Positions 48,880 through 59,232 of a DNA stretch of 64,000 nucleotides are shown here, in pieces. The DNA is from JAMLHN01 sp035708745 (lineage in GTDB: Bacteria; Chloroflexota; Chloroflexia; Thermomicrobiales; UBA6265), in contig DASTFJ010000277.1 of the NCBI GenBank assembly GCA_035708745.1, positions 1 through 64,000 on the forward strand, in the 5' to 3' direction. Made by a program: the position numbers and the translations under genes. The notes beneath the pieces are model-generated. The model was not told the origin of the DNA, searched no databases, and saw only the letters and a list, made by a program, of their open reading frames with translations. The first letter of the stretch is position 1. Each line of letters starts with the position of its first letter.

Positions 48880-49872
48880 TTGACAGGCCATCCGAACGCG
48901 ACTGGCGGAATCCGCTTCCGCCTGCTGTTCGCGCTCCTCGCTTTGGCGATTGCAGTCGCCGGCACCGGAACCCTGGCCCAGGACGCCACCCCCGAACCGG
49001 ATGATGAATCGACCGCGGCCTCGAGCGAGCTCACCAGCGAGCTGCCGCCGCCCGATTTGCCATCCTCGAACCAACAGGGCTTCCAGTTCGAAATTGACTC
49101 CGCCTCGAAAATCGATCTCGACGCCGTTCCACGCGAAGCGCCGGTCTACCAGTTGAACTGGAAGGAGCCAACGGAACGCCGCACCGAGCGCATCGCCGAG
49201 AAGCTCGGTATCGAGGGCGATGTCAACGACCGCGGCAATGGAAGCTTCGATGTCCAGGGCGATCAGGAGCTCTACGTCTCGTCCGGGCTGGTACAGTTCT
49301 TCTCACCCGAGCAGCCAAAAGACGGTGAATTGCCCGATGACGATGCCGCAATCGGCTTCGCGCGGGAATGGCTGCGCACCGCCGGATTGCTGCCGAACAA
49401 TGTCGACAATGGCAGCGTCGTCAGTCGCTCCGACGAAACGAGCCGCGTCATCGTCCAGTTCATTCCGCTCGAGCCGGAACACTTGATTGCCGCATATCCG
49501 AGTGCCGTGGTCACCATCGGCCCTGGCGGCGAGATCATCGAAGCCTCCGTGCGATGGCCGGAGATCGATCGATACGACATCTACCAGCTCCGTGATCCAA
49601 AGGACGCCTGGGCGGAAGTCAGCAGCGGCGAAGCGTTTCTCGATGTCCAGCTTCCCGATGGTGTCGCCGATGAGCAAGGGGTGGTCAGCGGCAAGGCGAC
49701 CTACACATCGATCGAGATCGGTTACACCACCGCCGGGCTGCCTGGCGGCGACCAATATCTGCAACCTGTCTATATCTTCGTCGGCCGATTCGTTCCGGAC
49801 GGCAGCGATTCGTCGTACCGGATTCGCGCGTACGTCAGCGCCGTTGCGAACAGCGGCGCGCCCGTTGGATAG
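48880..49872 (+). CDS. Secreted protein of unknown function
   Basis: 330 residues from the TTG at 48880, with AAAGGA upstream. A signal peptide (RFRLLFALLALAIAVAGTGTLAQDA, cleavage after about residue 33) is followed by a Pro/Ser/Glu linker and a globular region from about 75. Elements such as AVVTIGPGGEIIEASVRWPEID and LQPVYIFVGRF recall extracytoplasmic PepSY- or YycI/YycH-like sensor domains, but the similarity is loose. No lipobox. Its neighbours uvrB and aroQ do not inform its role. Confidence 0.75.
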   Translation: MTGHPNATGGIRFRLLFALLALAIAVAGTGTLAQDATPEPDDESTAASSELTSELPPPDLPSSNQQGFQFEIDSASKIDLDAVPREAPVYQLNWKEPTERRTERIAEKLGIEGDVNDRGNGSFDVQGDQELYVSSGLVQFFSPEQPKDGELPDDDAAIGFAREWLRTAGLLPNNVDNGSVVSRSDETSRVIVQFIPLEPEHLIAAYPSAVVTIGPGGEIIEASVRWPEIDRYDIYQLRDPKDAWAEVSSGEAFLDVQLPDGVADEQGVVSGKATYTSIEIGYTTAGLPGGDQYLQPVYIFVGRFVPDGSDSSYRIRAYVSAVANSGAPVG

Positions 49873-49884
49873 GACCCATCGAAG

Positions 49885-50328
49885 GTGAGCGACCGCCACT
49901 TCCTGGTGCTCAATGGCCCGAACCTGAACCTCCTCGGCACGCGCGAGCCAGGTATCTACGGTGCAACGACCTTACGTGACATCGTTGCGGCGCTCGAGCG
50001 GCAAGCCGCCGCCGCCGATCCACCTGCCACGATCGTCGCGCTGCAGTCCAATCACGAAGGTGAGTTGGTGGACGCCATTCAGACGCACGGTCCGCGCTCG
50101 CAGGCGATCATCATCAATCCGGGTGCGCTGAGCCATTACAGCATCGCGATTCGAGATGCGCTCACCGGAGTCGGCACGCCGGCTATCGAAGTGCATATCA
50201 GCAATATCCACGCCCGCGAGGAGTTTCGGCGCCATTCGGTCATCTCCGCCATCGCGCGCGGCCAGGTCGTGGGACTCGGCGTCGAGGGCTACCGGCTGGC
50301 GCTCGATTTCTGTCTCGCGAACTACTAG
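49885..50328 (+). CDS. aroQ: Type II 3-dehydroquinate dehydratase
   Basis: 147 residues from the GTG at 49885. It dehydrates 3-dehydroquinate in the shikimate pathway as a dodecamer. It contains the family signature VLNGPNLNLLGTREPGIYG with the active-site Arg and Tyr, QSNHEGELVDAI, INPGALSHYSIAIRDAL and EVHISNIHAREEFRRHSV. It heads the aroQ-M24 peptidase-efp-accB order seen in many Gram-positives. Confidence 0.95.
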   Translation: MSDRHFLVLNGPNLNLLGTREPGIYGATTLRDIVAALERQAAAADPPATIVALQSNHEGELVDAIQTHGPRSQAIIINPGALSHYSIAIRDALTGVGTPAIEVHISNIHAREEFRRHSVISAIARGQVVGLGVEGYRLALDFCLANY

Positions 50329-50344
50329 CGCCAGGAGCAGAACG

Positions 50345-51427
50345 ATGTCCCAGCGAATTGACGAGCTACGAGCGATCTTGCGCGACGAGGGCTGGGACGC
50401 GCTCCTCATCTCCGATCCAGACAATCGCTATTTCGCCAGCGGCTATCGCGCGGCTGACCATTCCGGTCGCTCGAATGGCGTGCTGCTGATTACCCCAGCA
50501 CGCGCCTTCCTCTTCACGAACCCCAACAACATCGATTGGGCTAAAGCCGCGGCGCCCGATTTCGAATCCGTCAAAACATCCGCCCCGTGGGAAAAGCAGG
50601 TCGGGGAAGCGATCCACGAGGCGGGTGTCCAGCGGCTCGGCGTCGAATCGGCCACCCTGCCGCACGCATCCTTCGTGCGCCTCACCGAGCACCTGGACGG
50701 CGTCGAGACGATCGAAGTCGGCGATCGGATCGACCGCCTTCGGTGGGTAAAAACGCCTGAAGAAGTCGCATGGCAGCGCCGGGCGATCGCAATCACGGAC
50801 AACGCATACGAACGGGTAGTCACATTACTGAAACCCGGTGTCACCGAGCGCGAGATGGCCAACCAGATCGCGATCTCGTTTCTCGAGCAGGGCGCCGATG
50901 GATGGGGATTTCCGCCCACGGTCGCGTTCGGTCCCAATTCCGCGAAGCCCCATCACGATCCGGGAGACCGCAAGCTCGACGAAGGTGAGTCCATCATCAT
51001 CGATATCGGCGCCACCGTGAACGGGTACACCGCCGACCTCACCCGCACCAACTGGCTGGGTGACCCACCTGCCCAGCTCGCCGAGATTTACACTATCGTC
51101 CAGTCCGCGCAGAATGCGGCCCTGACGGCGGTGCGCGCCGGGACGCTGGCCAGAGAAGTCGACGCCGCCGCGCGCGACGTGATTGCCGCGGCCGGGTATG
51201 GCGAGCAGTTTGTGCACGGCCTCGGTCACGGTATCGGTGTTCGCATCCATGACGGACCGTTTTTGCATGGGCGGAATGAAGATCCTTTGCCCGCCAACTC
51301 GATTCTCACCATCGAGCCGGGCATTTATATTCGAGACCTTGGCGGAGTGCGCATCGAAGATGTCGTGCTCGTCACAGATGAAGGCTATGAGCTGTTGAGT
51401 CACGCGCCAAAGCGCCCACAGCTTTGA
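50345..51427 (+). CDS. M24 family aminopeptidase (Xaa-Pro dipeptidase-like)
   Basis: 360 residues from the ATG at 50345 with AGGAG upstream. It cleaves X-Pro bonds. An N-terminal creatinase-like domain (1-125) is followed by a pita-bread metallopeptidase. Metal ligands include the Asp pair in IIIDIGATVNGYTADLTRT, the His in HGLGHGIGVRIHDGP, and the Glu residues in LTIEPGIYI and GVRIEDVVLV. It is located immediately before efp, as in Bacillus (yqhT-efp), where it may help process proline-rich peptides. Confidence 0.92.
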   Translation: MSQRIDELRAILRDEGWDALLISDPDNRYFASGYRAADHSGRSNGVLLITPARAFLFTNPNNIDWAKAAAPDFESVKTSAPWEKQVGEAIHEAGVQRLGVESATLPHASFVRLTEHLDGVETIEVGDRIDRLRWVKTPEEVAWQRRAIAITDNAYERVVTLLKPGVTEREMANQIAISFLEQGADGWGFPPTVAFGPNSAKPHHDPGDRKLDEGESIIIDIGATVNGYTADLTRTNWLGDPPAQLAEIYTIVQSAQNAALTAVRAGTLAREVDAAARDVIAAAGYGEQFVHGLGHGIGVRIHDGPFLHGRNEDPLPANSILTIEPGIYIRDLGGVRIEDVVLVTDEGYELLSHAPKRPQL

Positions 51428-51503
51428 TTTGTGTGGACACCGGCAAGGCGCCGGTGAAGTCGATGCGCGCAGACGCCAGCAGAGTCGATGAGGAGAATAG
51501 ACG

Positions 51504-52064
51504 TTGATCGAAACGGGTGATGTTCGGAAGGGCACCACGATGGAATTCGACGGCCGGTTGGTAAAGGTCGTCGATTTCTCGCACAACAAACAGGGGCGCG
51601 GCTCAGCGCAGCTCCGTATGACCCTTCGCGACCTGCGCACGGGCGCGATCACGAACCATTCGGTCCAGGCCGGCGCGCGGTTTCCCGCGGTCCGGCTCGA
51701 GCGCAACCATGTGCAGTTTCTCTATCGCGATGGCGACGGGTTCCATTTCATGGACCTCGATACCTTCGATCAGTTCATGCTGAACGAGGATGCCGTCGGC
51801 GATGCCGCCAAGTTCCTCAAGGACAACGACGAGCTCGATGTGATGACCTGGCAGGACGAGCCGATCGACCTCGAGCTTCCCACGTCGGTCACCCTCGAGG
51901 TCACGGAAACCGACCCGGGACTGAAAGGCGACACGGCCTCTGGCGGCACGAAACCCGCCACCCTCGAAACCGGGCTGGTGGTCAATGTTCCGCTCTTCAT
52001 CAATATCGGCGAGATTTTGCGGGTCGACACTCGCTCCGGCGAGTACATCGAGCGAGCCAGCTAG
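51504..52064 (+). CDS. efp: Elongation factor P
   Basis: 186 residues from the TTG at 51504, behind GAGGAG. It stimulates peptide bond formation at polyproline stalls. Three beta-barrel domains: KOW-like (1-65), OB (66-128) and the C-terminal domain with TVEV-type TGLVVNVPLFINIGEILRVDTRSGEYIERAS (split over the last 30 residues). The tip loop reads HNKQGRGSA, so the residue that is usually the modified lysine is Arg32, as in EarP-type EF-P. No earP gene is in the window. It is conserved next to the M24 peptidase and accB. Confidence 0.95.
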   Translation: MIETGDVRKGTTMEFDGRLVKVVDFSHNKQGRGSAQLRMTLRDLRTGAITNHSVQAGARFPAVRLERNHVQFLYRDGDGFHFMDLDTFDQFMLNEDAVGDAAKFLKDNDELDVMTWQDEPIDLELPTSVTLEVTETDPGLKGDTASGGTKPATLETGLVVNVPLFINIGEILRVDTRSGEYIERAS

Positions 52065-52088
52065 TCATTCCCCGGAGGGCAGCGCGTC

Positions 52089-52550
52089 ATGCCAGAAAAC
52101 CCAGCTTCCTGGGAAGACATCGCCGATTTCATTCAGGACGCGGCGCGCCAGATGCGCGAGTTCGGACTGACGACCCTGGACGTCGAGCACGACGGCTCCC
52201 GCGTGCGCATCAAGATCGAAGCGCCGCGAATCGTCCATACCGAACCGGCCACGAGCGCCCCCGTGATGCATGCGACACTCTCACCGAGCGCCGATTCGAT
52301 GGTGGCCGATCTTATCGTGACCTCACCCATGATTGGGACGTTCTATGCATCGCCCAGTCCGAGTGACCCACCGTTCGTCGAGGAGGGCGATTCGATCGAA
52401 GTCGGCCAGGTGATCGGCATCATCGAAGCCATGAAGATCATGAACGAGATCACCTCCGAGCACGAAGGCACGATTTCGAAGATCCTCGTCAAGAACGCGC
52501 AGGCGGTCGAATACGGCCAGCCGCTGTTCCACATCGCTCCGGCCGACTGA
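52089..52550 (+). CDS. accB: Biotin carboxyl carrier protein of acetyl-CoA carboxylase
   Basis: 153 residues. It carries biotin between carboxylase and carboxyltransferase in the first step of fatty acid synthesis. The N-terminal helical part (about 1-45) and an Ala/Pro/Ser linker precede the biotinyl domain (SPMIGTFYASPSPSDPPFVEEGD) with biotinylated Lys116 in IEAMKIMNEI. accC, usually next to accB, is absent here and xseA follows 6 bp downstream. Confidence 0.95.
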   Translation: MPENPASWEDIADFIQDAARQMREFGLTTLDVEHDGSRVRIKIEAPRIVHTEPATSAPVMHATLSPSADSMVADLIVTSPMIGTFYASPSPSDPPFVEEGDSIEVGQVIGIIEAMKIMNEITSEHEGTISKILVKNAQAVEYGQPLFHIAPAD

Positions 52551-52556
52551 GCCGCA

Positions 52557-53837
52557 ATGCTCGATACGCCGCGCTCGGTGCGAGAGATCACCGATCACAT
52601 TCGCGACCTCTTCGAGGCAGATCCGCTCCTCGGCGATCTTTGGATTACCGGTGAGGTGTTGGAATCGACCGTTTCACGATCCGGTCACGTCTTTTTCACC
52701 CTGGCCGGCGATGACGCCCAAATCCGCTGCGTTCTCTTCCGCATGAATGCGCTCCGCCAACGCTCCCTCCCCTCCTCGGGTTCGGCCTGCGTGGCCCATG
52801 GCCGGGTCGAAATCTATGCGGGCGACGGCACGTACCAATTTTATGTCGATCTGGTCGAGGAAGCTGGTATTGGCCTCGCGGCGCTCGAGCTCGAGCTGCT
52901 GCGGCAACAACTGGAAGCCGAGGGGCTCTTTTCCGAATCGCGGAAGCGGCCGCTTCCGGCAAACCCGTCGACCATCGGCGTCGTCACGTCGGCCACCGGC
53001 GCGGTTTGGCATGACATTCAAAATGTCATTCGTCGCCGCTCTCCCTTTGTCCAGCTCCTGATGGCTCCCGCCGCCGTGCAGGGGAATGCTGCCCCTGAAT
53101 CGCTCTACGAAGCACTCCAGGCGCTGATTCTCGATGGTCGACCGGAGGTCATCATCATCGCTCGTGGCGGTGGCTCGGCATCCGATTTGGCGTCGTTCAA
53201 TGATGAGAGTCTCGTCCGCGCGGTCTTCGCCGCGCCGGTCCCGGTCGTCAGCGCGATCGGCCATGAAACCGACTGGACCCTGCTCGATCTCGTCGCCGAT
53301 CTGCGCGCTCCCACTCCAAGCGCTGCTGCCGAGCTGGTGACACCGTCCATCGAGCCCCAGCTCGATTCGCTCGTCGCTGGGTTGCTCCTGCAATCGTCGC
53401 GCTTCGAGCGCGAGCTCGCTTCCCAAACGATGGACCTCGAACGCTTGTCCGACCGGCTGGACCGCGTCGGTCCTGCTGCCCGAATCCGCGAGCGCCGAAC
53501 CACTACACTCAGCCGGCAGTTGCGGCTGATGGAGCTGGCAACCCAGCGTTCGATCGAAGCGAGCGAACGAATTGCCACAATGCAGGACAGTATGATCGCT
53601 ATGGAACGGCGCTCCTCACACCACCGGCAGGAGCGATTCTCGCACGCCGCCGATCTTTTGCAGGCATTGTCCCCAACGAAGACCATGGAGCGCGGGTATG
53701 CTTTCGTCGAGCATCGGGAATCCGGACGGCCGCTGAAAGCCGTTGCCGAAATCTCCGCCGGTGACCAGCTTCGCACGCGGTTCCTCGACGGCTCGATCGA
53801 ATCCACGGTGACCAGCGTTTCCACGAGCACGTTTTGA
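52557..53837 (+). CDS. xseA: Exodeoxyribonuclease VII large subunit
   Basis: 426 residues. The large subunit of a single-strand-specific exonuclease. The N-terminal OB domain (DLWITGEVLESTVSRSGHVFFTLAGDDAQIRCVLF) is followed by the catalytic domain (TIGVVTSATGAVWHDI, IIIARGGGSASDLASFNDE, SAIGHETDWTLLDLVADLRAPTPSAAAELV, shown in family order). A coiled-coil region and a C-terminal GYAFVEHRESGRPLK segment complete it. It starts at the ATG at 52557 and is followed by xseB. Confidence 0.95.
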   Translation: MLDTPRSVREITDHIRDLFEADPLLGDLWITGEVLESTVSRSGHVFFTLAGDDAQIRCVLFRMNALRQRSLPSSGSACVAHGRVEIYAGDGTYQFYVDLVEEAGIGLAALELELLRQQLEAEGLFSESRKRPLPANPSTIGVVTSATGAVWHDIQNVIRRRSPFVQLLMAPAAVQGNAAPESLYEALQALILDGRPEVIIIARGGGSASDLASFNDESLVRAVFAAPVPVVSAIGHETDWTLLDLVADLRAPTPSAAAELVTPSIEPQLDSLVAGLLLQSSRFERELASQTMDLERLSDRLDRVGPAARIRERRTTTLSRQLRLMELATQRSIEASERIATMQDSMIAMERRSSHHRQERFSHAADLLQALSPTKTMERGYAFVEHRESGRPLKAVAEISAGDQLRTRFLDGSIESTVTSVSTSTF

Positions 53838-53852
53838 GGTGCATCGACCGGT

Positions 53853-54116
53853 ATGTCCACCGATCTGGCCATCTCCATAGCAACTTGGCAATCCGCCAGC
53901 GTCGACGGCTCCTTCGAGGAGTCGATCGCGGCGCTGGAGGCGATCGTCACGCTGCTCGATAGCGGCGAGCTGACCCTCGATCAATCGCTCGATTGCTTCG
54001 AGCTGGGCGCTCGTCTCAGCAATCGTTGCCAGCATCTGCTGGAACAAGCAGAGCTCCGCGTCGAATTGGTCCAGCGCACGCTCGAAACTGACGCCACTTC
54101 GGAACCACCGTTCTAG
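53853..54116 (+). CDS. xseB: Exodeoxyribonuclease VII small subunit
   Basis: 87 residues. The helical hairpin that binds the XseA coiled coil in several copies. It shows SFEESIAALEAIVTLLDSGELTLDQSLDCFELG, the family pattern, then a helix LSNRCQHLLEQAELRVE. A slightly extended N-terminus of about 18 residues. It lies 15 bp after xseA. Confidence 0.93.
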   Translation: MSTDLAISIATWQSASVDGSFEESIAALEAIVTLLDSGELTLDQSLDCFELGARLSNRCQHLLEQAELRVELVQRTLETDATSEPPF

Positions 54117-54126
54117 GACCGCCCAG

Positions 54127-55152
54127 ATGACCGATTCCGCGTTGCCAGTCGGAAAGCTACCGTTCGAGCTCCTTGGCTCGCTGCTTTCGTCGCTCACGCC
54201 GGTCGACGATTCGGTCGTCGTCGGCCCAGGACTCGGTCGCGATGCCGCGGTGCTCGATATCGGCGGAACGCTCCTTGTCGTCAAGAACGACCCGATCACG
54301 TTCGTCACCCGGGAAGCCGGCGTCTATCTCGTCAACGTCAACGCCAACGACCTCAGCTGCCTCGGCGCGGTTCCCCGTTGGATGCTCGTCACCGCGCTGC
54401 TGCCCGAACACGGTTCGACGCCGGCACTGGTTGCTGAGCTCTTCACGCAGCTTCGCGATACATGCGCATCGCTCGGCATCTCTCTGGTCGGGGGACACAC
54501 GGAGATCACAGCCGGCGTTCCCAGAGCGCTCCTCATTGGAACGCTGATCGGAACGGCTTCCCCGGAAGAGTTGCTTCGTCCTGGAAACGCCAATCGTGGT
54601 GACCGGCTGCTCCTGGCGCGGCCGGCGGGAATCGAAGGCACCGCCCTGCTTGCTTTGGAACGCGAATCCGAGTTGACCGCCAGATTCGGTGCCGAATTCG
54701 TCACGGGCGCCCAGAGGCTGCTGCACGATCCCGGAATCTCGGTCGTGTCGATTGCCCGAACGTTGCTCGGAACCGAGGCCATCACCTCTCTGCACGATCC
54801 GACCGAAGGTGGAGTCGCCACTGGCGTCCGCGAGATCGCCGCCGCATCCGGTCTCGGTGCGGTGATGAACCGCGATCTCGTCCCGCTGATGAACGAAACA
54901 CGCAACATTGCCGAGTACTACAGCATCGACCCGCTCGGTATGCTGTCGTCCGGAACGCTGCTCGCAACCACCCCGCCCGAAAACGTGGAGCGGGTGCTCG
55001 CTCACGCAAGGTCGGCCGGCATCGATATTGCCGTCATCGGAAAGCTGACCTCGCCTGTGTCCGGATTCCAGCTCCTCGAGCAGAATCGGTCGCGCGAGCT
55101 GCCCGCATTTCAGACCGACGAAGTCACGCGAGCCCTCGCGGCTGCGCCATAG
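54127..55152 (+). CDS. AIR synthase-related (HypE/PurM-like) protein
   Basis: 341 residues. An ATP-binding PurM/HypE fold with LPFELLGSLLSSLTPVDDSVVVGPGLGRDAAV and VNVNANDLSCLGAVPRWMLVTALLP in the N-terminal half. GGHTEITAGVPRALLIGTLIG is central and HDPTEGGVATGVREIAAASG is near residue 220. HypE dehydrates the thiocarbamoyl group for the hydrogenase ligand, but its typical C-terminal PRIC motif is missing. This protein belongs to the HypE-like group with uncharacterised substrate. No other hyp genes nearby. Confidence 0.85.
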   Translation: MTDSALPVGKLPFELLGSLLSSLTPVDDSVVVGPGLGRDAAVLDIGGTLLVVKNDPITFVTREAGVYLVNVNANDLSCLGAVPRWMLVTALLPEHGSTPALVAELFTQLRDTCASLGISLVGGHTEITAGVPRALLIGTLIGTASPEELLRPGNANRGDRLLLARPAGIEGTALLALERESELTARFGAEFVTGAQRLLHDPGISVVSIARTLLGTEAITSLHDPTEGGVATGVREIAAASGLGAVMNRDLVPLMNETRNIAEYYSIDPLGMLSSGTLLATTPPENVERVLAHARSAGIDIAVIGKLTSPVSGFQLLEQNRSRELPAFQTDEVTRALAAAP

Positions 55153-55167
55153 GAAGGGAGAGAGCCC

Positions 55168-56109
55168 ATGACCCAGGGGATCGTCGTTGCCTCAGCCAAC
55201 GGCTCGGTCGGGATCGAAGCTGCCATCGACATACTCCGAAGCGGCGGTTCGGCGATCGATGCGGTCGTCGTTGCGCTCTCCCTGGTCGAGGCAAATCCCG
55301 ACGACCATAGCGTCGGATACTCCGGATACCCCAACATGCTGGGTCAGGTCGAGCTCGACGCCAGTCTGATGGAGGGCAGCGGCCTTCGAGCCGGAAGCGT
55401 AGCTGCCCTGCAGGACTACCAGGATGCGGCTAAGCTCGCGCGCGCCGTTATGGACGGCCTCCCGCACGTTCTCATCGTCGGTGAGGGAGCCCGCCGCCTG
55501 GCCGCCGAGTCCGGGCTCGAGCAAAAGAATCTCACCACACCCGAATCCCTGGAAATCTGGCGCTCACGCGCCTACGACCTGGCAACGATCGGATCGGCTC
55601 AGGAAAACTACTACGCTCATATGCGCGAGTTGGTGAATGCGATGAGCTCGGATCCGCAGCTCGTCGACGTGCATGGCACCGTGAACTTCCTTTGCCGCGA
55701 TCGCAACGGTGAGTTCGCGTCCGGCGTCAGCACGTCAGGCTGGGCGTGGAAATATCCCGGACGCGTCGGCGACTCCCCGATCATTGGAGCCGGCAATTAC
55801 TGCGACAACCGTTGGGGCGCTGCTGCCTGCACCGGCCGCGGCGAAATGGCCCAGCGCTGCTGCACCGCCCACAGCGTCGTCACGTTTATGCGCTTCGGCA
55901 TGTCGCTCGACGATGCCTTGCGGCAGGCCATGGCCGATCTGAAACAGCTCGACGATCCCTTCGCGAGCGAGATGAACATCGTCGGACTCGACAAAGACGG
56001 AAATCCCGGGGGCGCCTCCACCTCAGAGGGAAAGACCTTCGTCGTCATGGACGAATCGATGTCGACCTGGGACGAGCGCCCGCGACAAACCGTCGACATC
56101 TTCGCTTGA
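55168..56109 (+). CDS. Glycosylasparaginase-type Ntn hydrolase
   Basis: 313 residues. A member of the isoaspartyl peptidase/N4-(beta-N-acetylglucosaminyl)-L-asparaginase family. The precursor self-cleaves before Thr171 (DVHGTVNFL), the N-terminal nucleophile of the beta chain. Other blocks are SGGSAIDAVVVALSLVEANP, GVSTSGWAWKYPGRVGDSPI with the substrate-binding Arg, and GAGNYCDNRWGAAACTGRGE. The enzyme removes Asn-linked sugar or isoaspartyl residues from degraded peptides. It follows the HypE-like gene by 15 bp. Confidence 0.92.
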   Translation: MTQGIVVASANGSVGIEAAIDILRSGGSAIDAVVVALSLVEANPDDHSVGYSGYPNMLGQVELDASLMEGSGLRAGSVAALQDYQDAAKLARAVMDGLPHVLIVGEGARRLAAESGLEQKNLTTPESLEIWRSRAYDLATIGSAQENYYAHMRELVNAMSSDPQLVDVHGTVNFLCRDRNGEFASGVSTSGWAWKYPGRVGDSPIIGAGNYCDNRWGAAACTGRGEMAQRCCTAHSVVTFMRFGMSLDDALRQAMADLKQLDDPFASEMNIVGLDKDGNPGGASTSEGKTFVVMDESMSTWDERPRQTVDIFA

Positions 56110-56122
56110 CCCAGCTGTTCTA

Positions 56123-57331
56123 ATGCGCCGCAAAATTTCCGATGAAGAACGACGTTCCCGGCTCGGCCGGCGACATGCGCTGGCGAATGAGTGCAAGGTC
56201 TCGACGGCGCGCGCCGTCGCCTCGGCGGTAGTCGCCATCCACGGTACCGATCCCAGCTCGACCGTACTCGGAATACTGGCGCGATCGCGTGGGCTGACGA
56301 TACCGGACGTCGAGGAAACCATCTACACCGAGCGTACCCTGGTTCGGGTGCTCGCCATGCGCAGAACGCTTTTCGCGGTGGACTACATCATCGCGCCCTC
56401 GATCTGGGTTGCGTTCGACAACACGGTCGCCCGCAACCAGCGCCGGCTCCTCGAAAAATTGGTGCAGGAGAGCGGTGTCAGCACCGACCCGGCGAGTTGG
56501 ATCCGGATTGCCGAAAATCGCTTACTGGAAATCATCGATGCCAATCCCGGACGCACTGGTGCGCAGCTTGCGGCCGAGGATGAGCTCGTCGCCCAGCGCG
56601 TAAAGGTCGGAGGGAGTTCCATCTACGCCACTGAAGTATCGGTCGCCAGCAGACTTCTCACGCTACTGTCGGCCGAAGGACGCGTGATTCGGGGACGGCC
56701 CGTTGGGAGTTGGACCTCGACGCAATTCACCTGGTCCGCCACAGAGCAATGGCGAGACGACTGGCCCAAGCGGCCAGAGCACTCCGCCGATGCCGATCTG
56801 GAGATTGCCGCCTCCTGGCTTGAGCAATTCGGTCCGGCGCTCATCGACGATTTCAGTTGGTGGACAGGATGGCCGAAGGGCAGAACGCGGAAAGCGTTTG
56901 CAGCGGCTGGCGCCGTGCAGGTTGAGCTCGACGCTGGCGAAGGTTGGGTGCTCGCCTCTGATGTTGAACCCACCGAAGCCCCAGAACCGTGGGTCGCCCT
57001 GCTGCCCGGCCTCGACTCGACGACGATGGGCTGGAAGCAACGGGGCTTTTATCTTGGTCCCCATGCCGCGCGGCTTTTCGACGACGTGGGCAACGCCGGT
57101 CCGACCGTTTGGGTCGATGGTCGCATCGTGGGCGGTTGGACCCAGCTCGACGAAGGGCCGGTAGTCTACGAGCTCTTCGAAGAACTGGGCCGGGATCGCC
57201 ACATCGAGCTCGATCGAGAAGCAGCTCGGTTGACTGCGCTGCTGGCGGAAGCTCGCTTGAAACCCAGAGCGCGTCGCTGGACGGAATCTGAGCGAGCACT
57301 CCGCGCTAGACATTCGAAAACAGTCGAATGA
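56123..57331 (+). CDS. Winged-helix DNA-binding protein (AlkZ-related)
   Basis: 402 residues of the HTH_42/AlkZ-YcaQ superfamily with tandem winged helices (VEETIYTERTLVRVLAMRRTLFAVD, NRLLEIIDANPGRTGAQLAAE, then GRPVGSWTSTQFTW). The AlkZ catalytic QxQ motif region, normally LQAQD, reads IHGTD, so glycosylase activity by that mechanism is not expected. This subfamily is common in actinobacteria and Chloroflexota and has no known function. Its stop lies inside the rho terminator. Confidence 0.82.
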   Translation: MRRKISDEERRSRLGRRHALANECKVSTARAVASAVVAIHGTDPSSTVLGILARSRGLTIPDVEETIYTERTLVRVLAMRRTLFAVDYIIAPSIWVAFDNTVARNQRRLLEKLVQESGVSTDPASWIRIAENRLLEIIDANPGRTGAQLAAEDELVAQRVKVGGSSIYATEVSVASRLLTLLSAEGRVIRGRPVGSWTSTQFTWSATEQWRDDWPKRPEHSADADLEIAASWLEQFGPALIDDFSWWTGWPKGRTRKAFAAAGAVQVELDAGEGWVLASDVEPTEAPEPWVALLPGLDSTTMGWKQRGFYLGPHAARLFDDVGNAGPTVWVDGRIVGGWTQLDEGPVVYELFEELGRDRHIELDREAARLTALLAEARLKPRARRWTESERALRARHSKTVE

Positions 57332-57362
57332 AAACGGCCGGGAATCGAAACGATTCCCGGCC
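57327..57362 (-). terminator. rho intrinsic terminator (convergent end)
   Basis: A perfect 12-bp stem, GGCCGGGAATCG (57336-57347) against CGATTCCCGGCC (57351-57362), with an AAA loop. On the minus strand it is followed by GTTTTCATT. The rho stop is 28 bp before. Confidence 0.85.
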
Positions 57363-57389
57363 ATCGACCTGCTCTCACAGAACGAAGAG

Positions 57390-58895
<1,506 letters not shown>

Positions 58896-59203
58896 GTGTA
58901 TTTCTCCGTTATCGGACAGTTGGGCGCCCTCCACAGGGCAACCCTGCCACGCCTGGCGTCTGTTGGCCGGCGAGCAAAACGATCGTTATGAGGAACGCCC
59001 CAGATTATGAGGGAGCGTGTTCAGAGCACTCGAACACCGTACGATTGTCTGCTGCATTGCATTCAGTGGGATGCTCTTCGAGTCTTTTTGCGCGCACCGA
59101 AAGCCCATCGTAACGCGCCAGAAATATCACCGCCGTTGCGGTTTTCGACTCCGGTTAGGAACCCACGCACAGGCAGAGGTATTGGTGCCTGTTGGGTGTC
59201 CAA
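58896..59203 (-). promoter_or_regulatory. Long 5' leader of rho
   Basis: About 300 nt between the predicted transcription start (about 59197) and the rho ATG. I find no gene here. Rho leaders in other bacteria are targets of Rho-dependent premature termination, so autoregulation is plausible. Confidence 0.45.
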
Positions 59204-59232
59204 ATCGTACCATGCGTCGCTGACAACGTCAA
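59204..59232 (-). promoter_or_regulatory. rho promoter
   Basis: TTGACG (59227-59232), 17 nt, TACGAT (59204-59209) on the minus strand. It overlaps the glpX stop codon (59229-59231). Confidence 0.65.
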
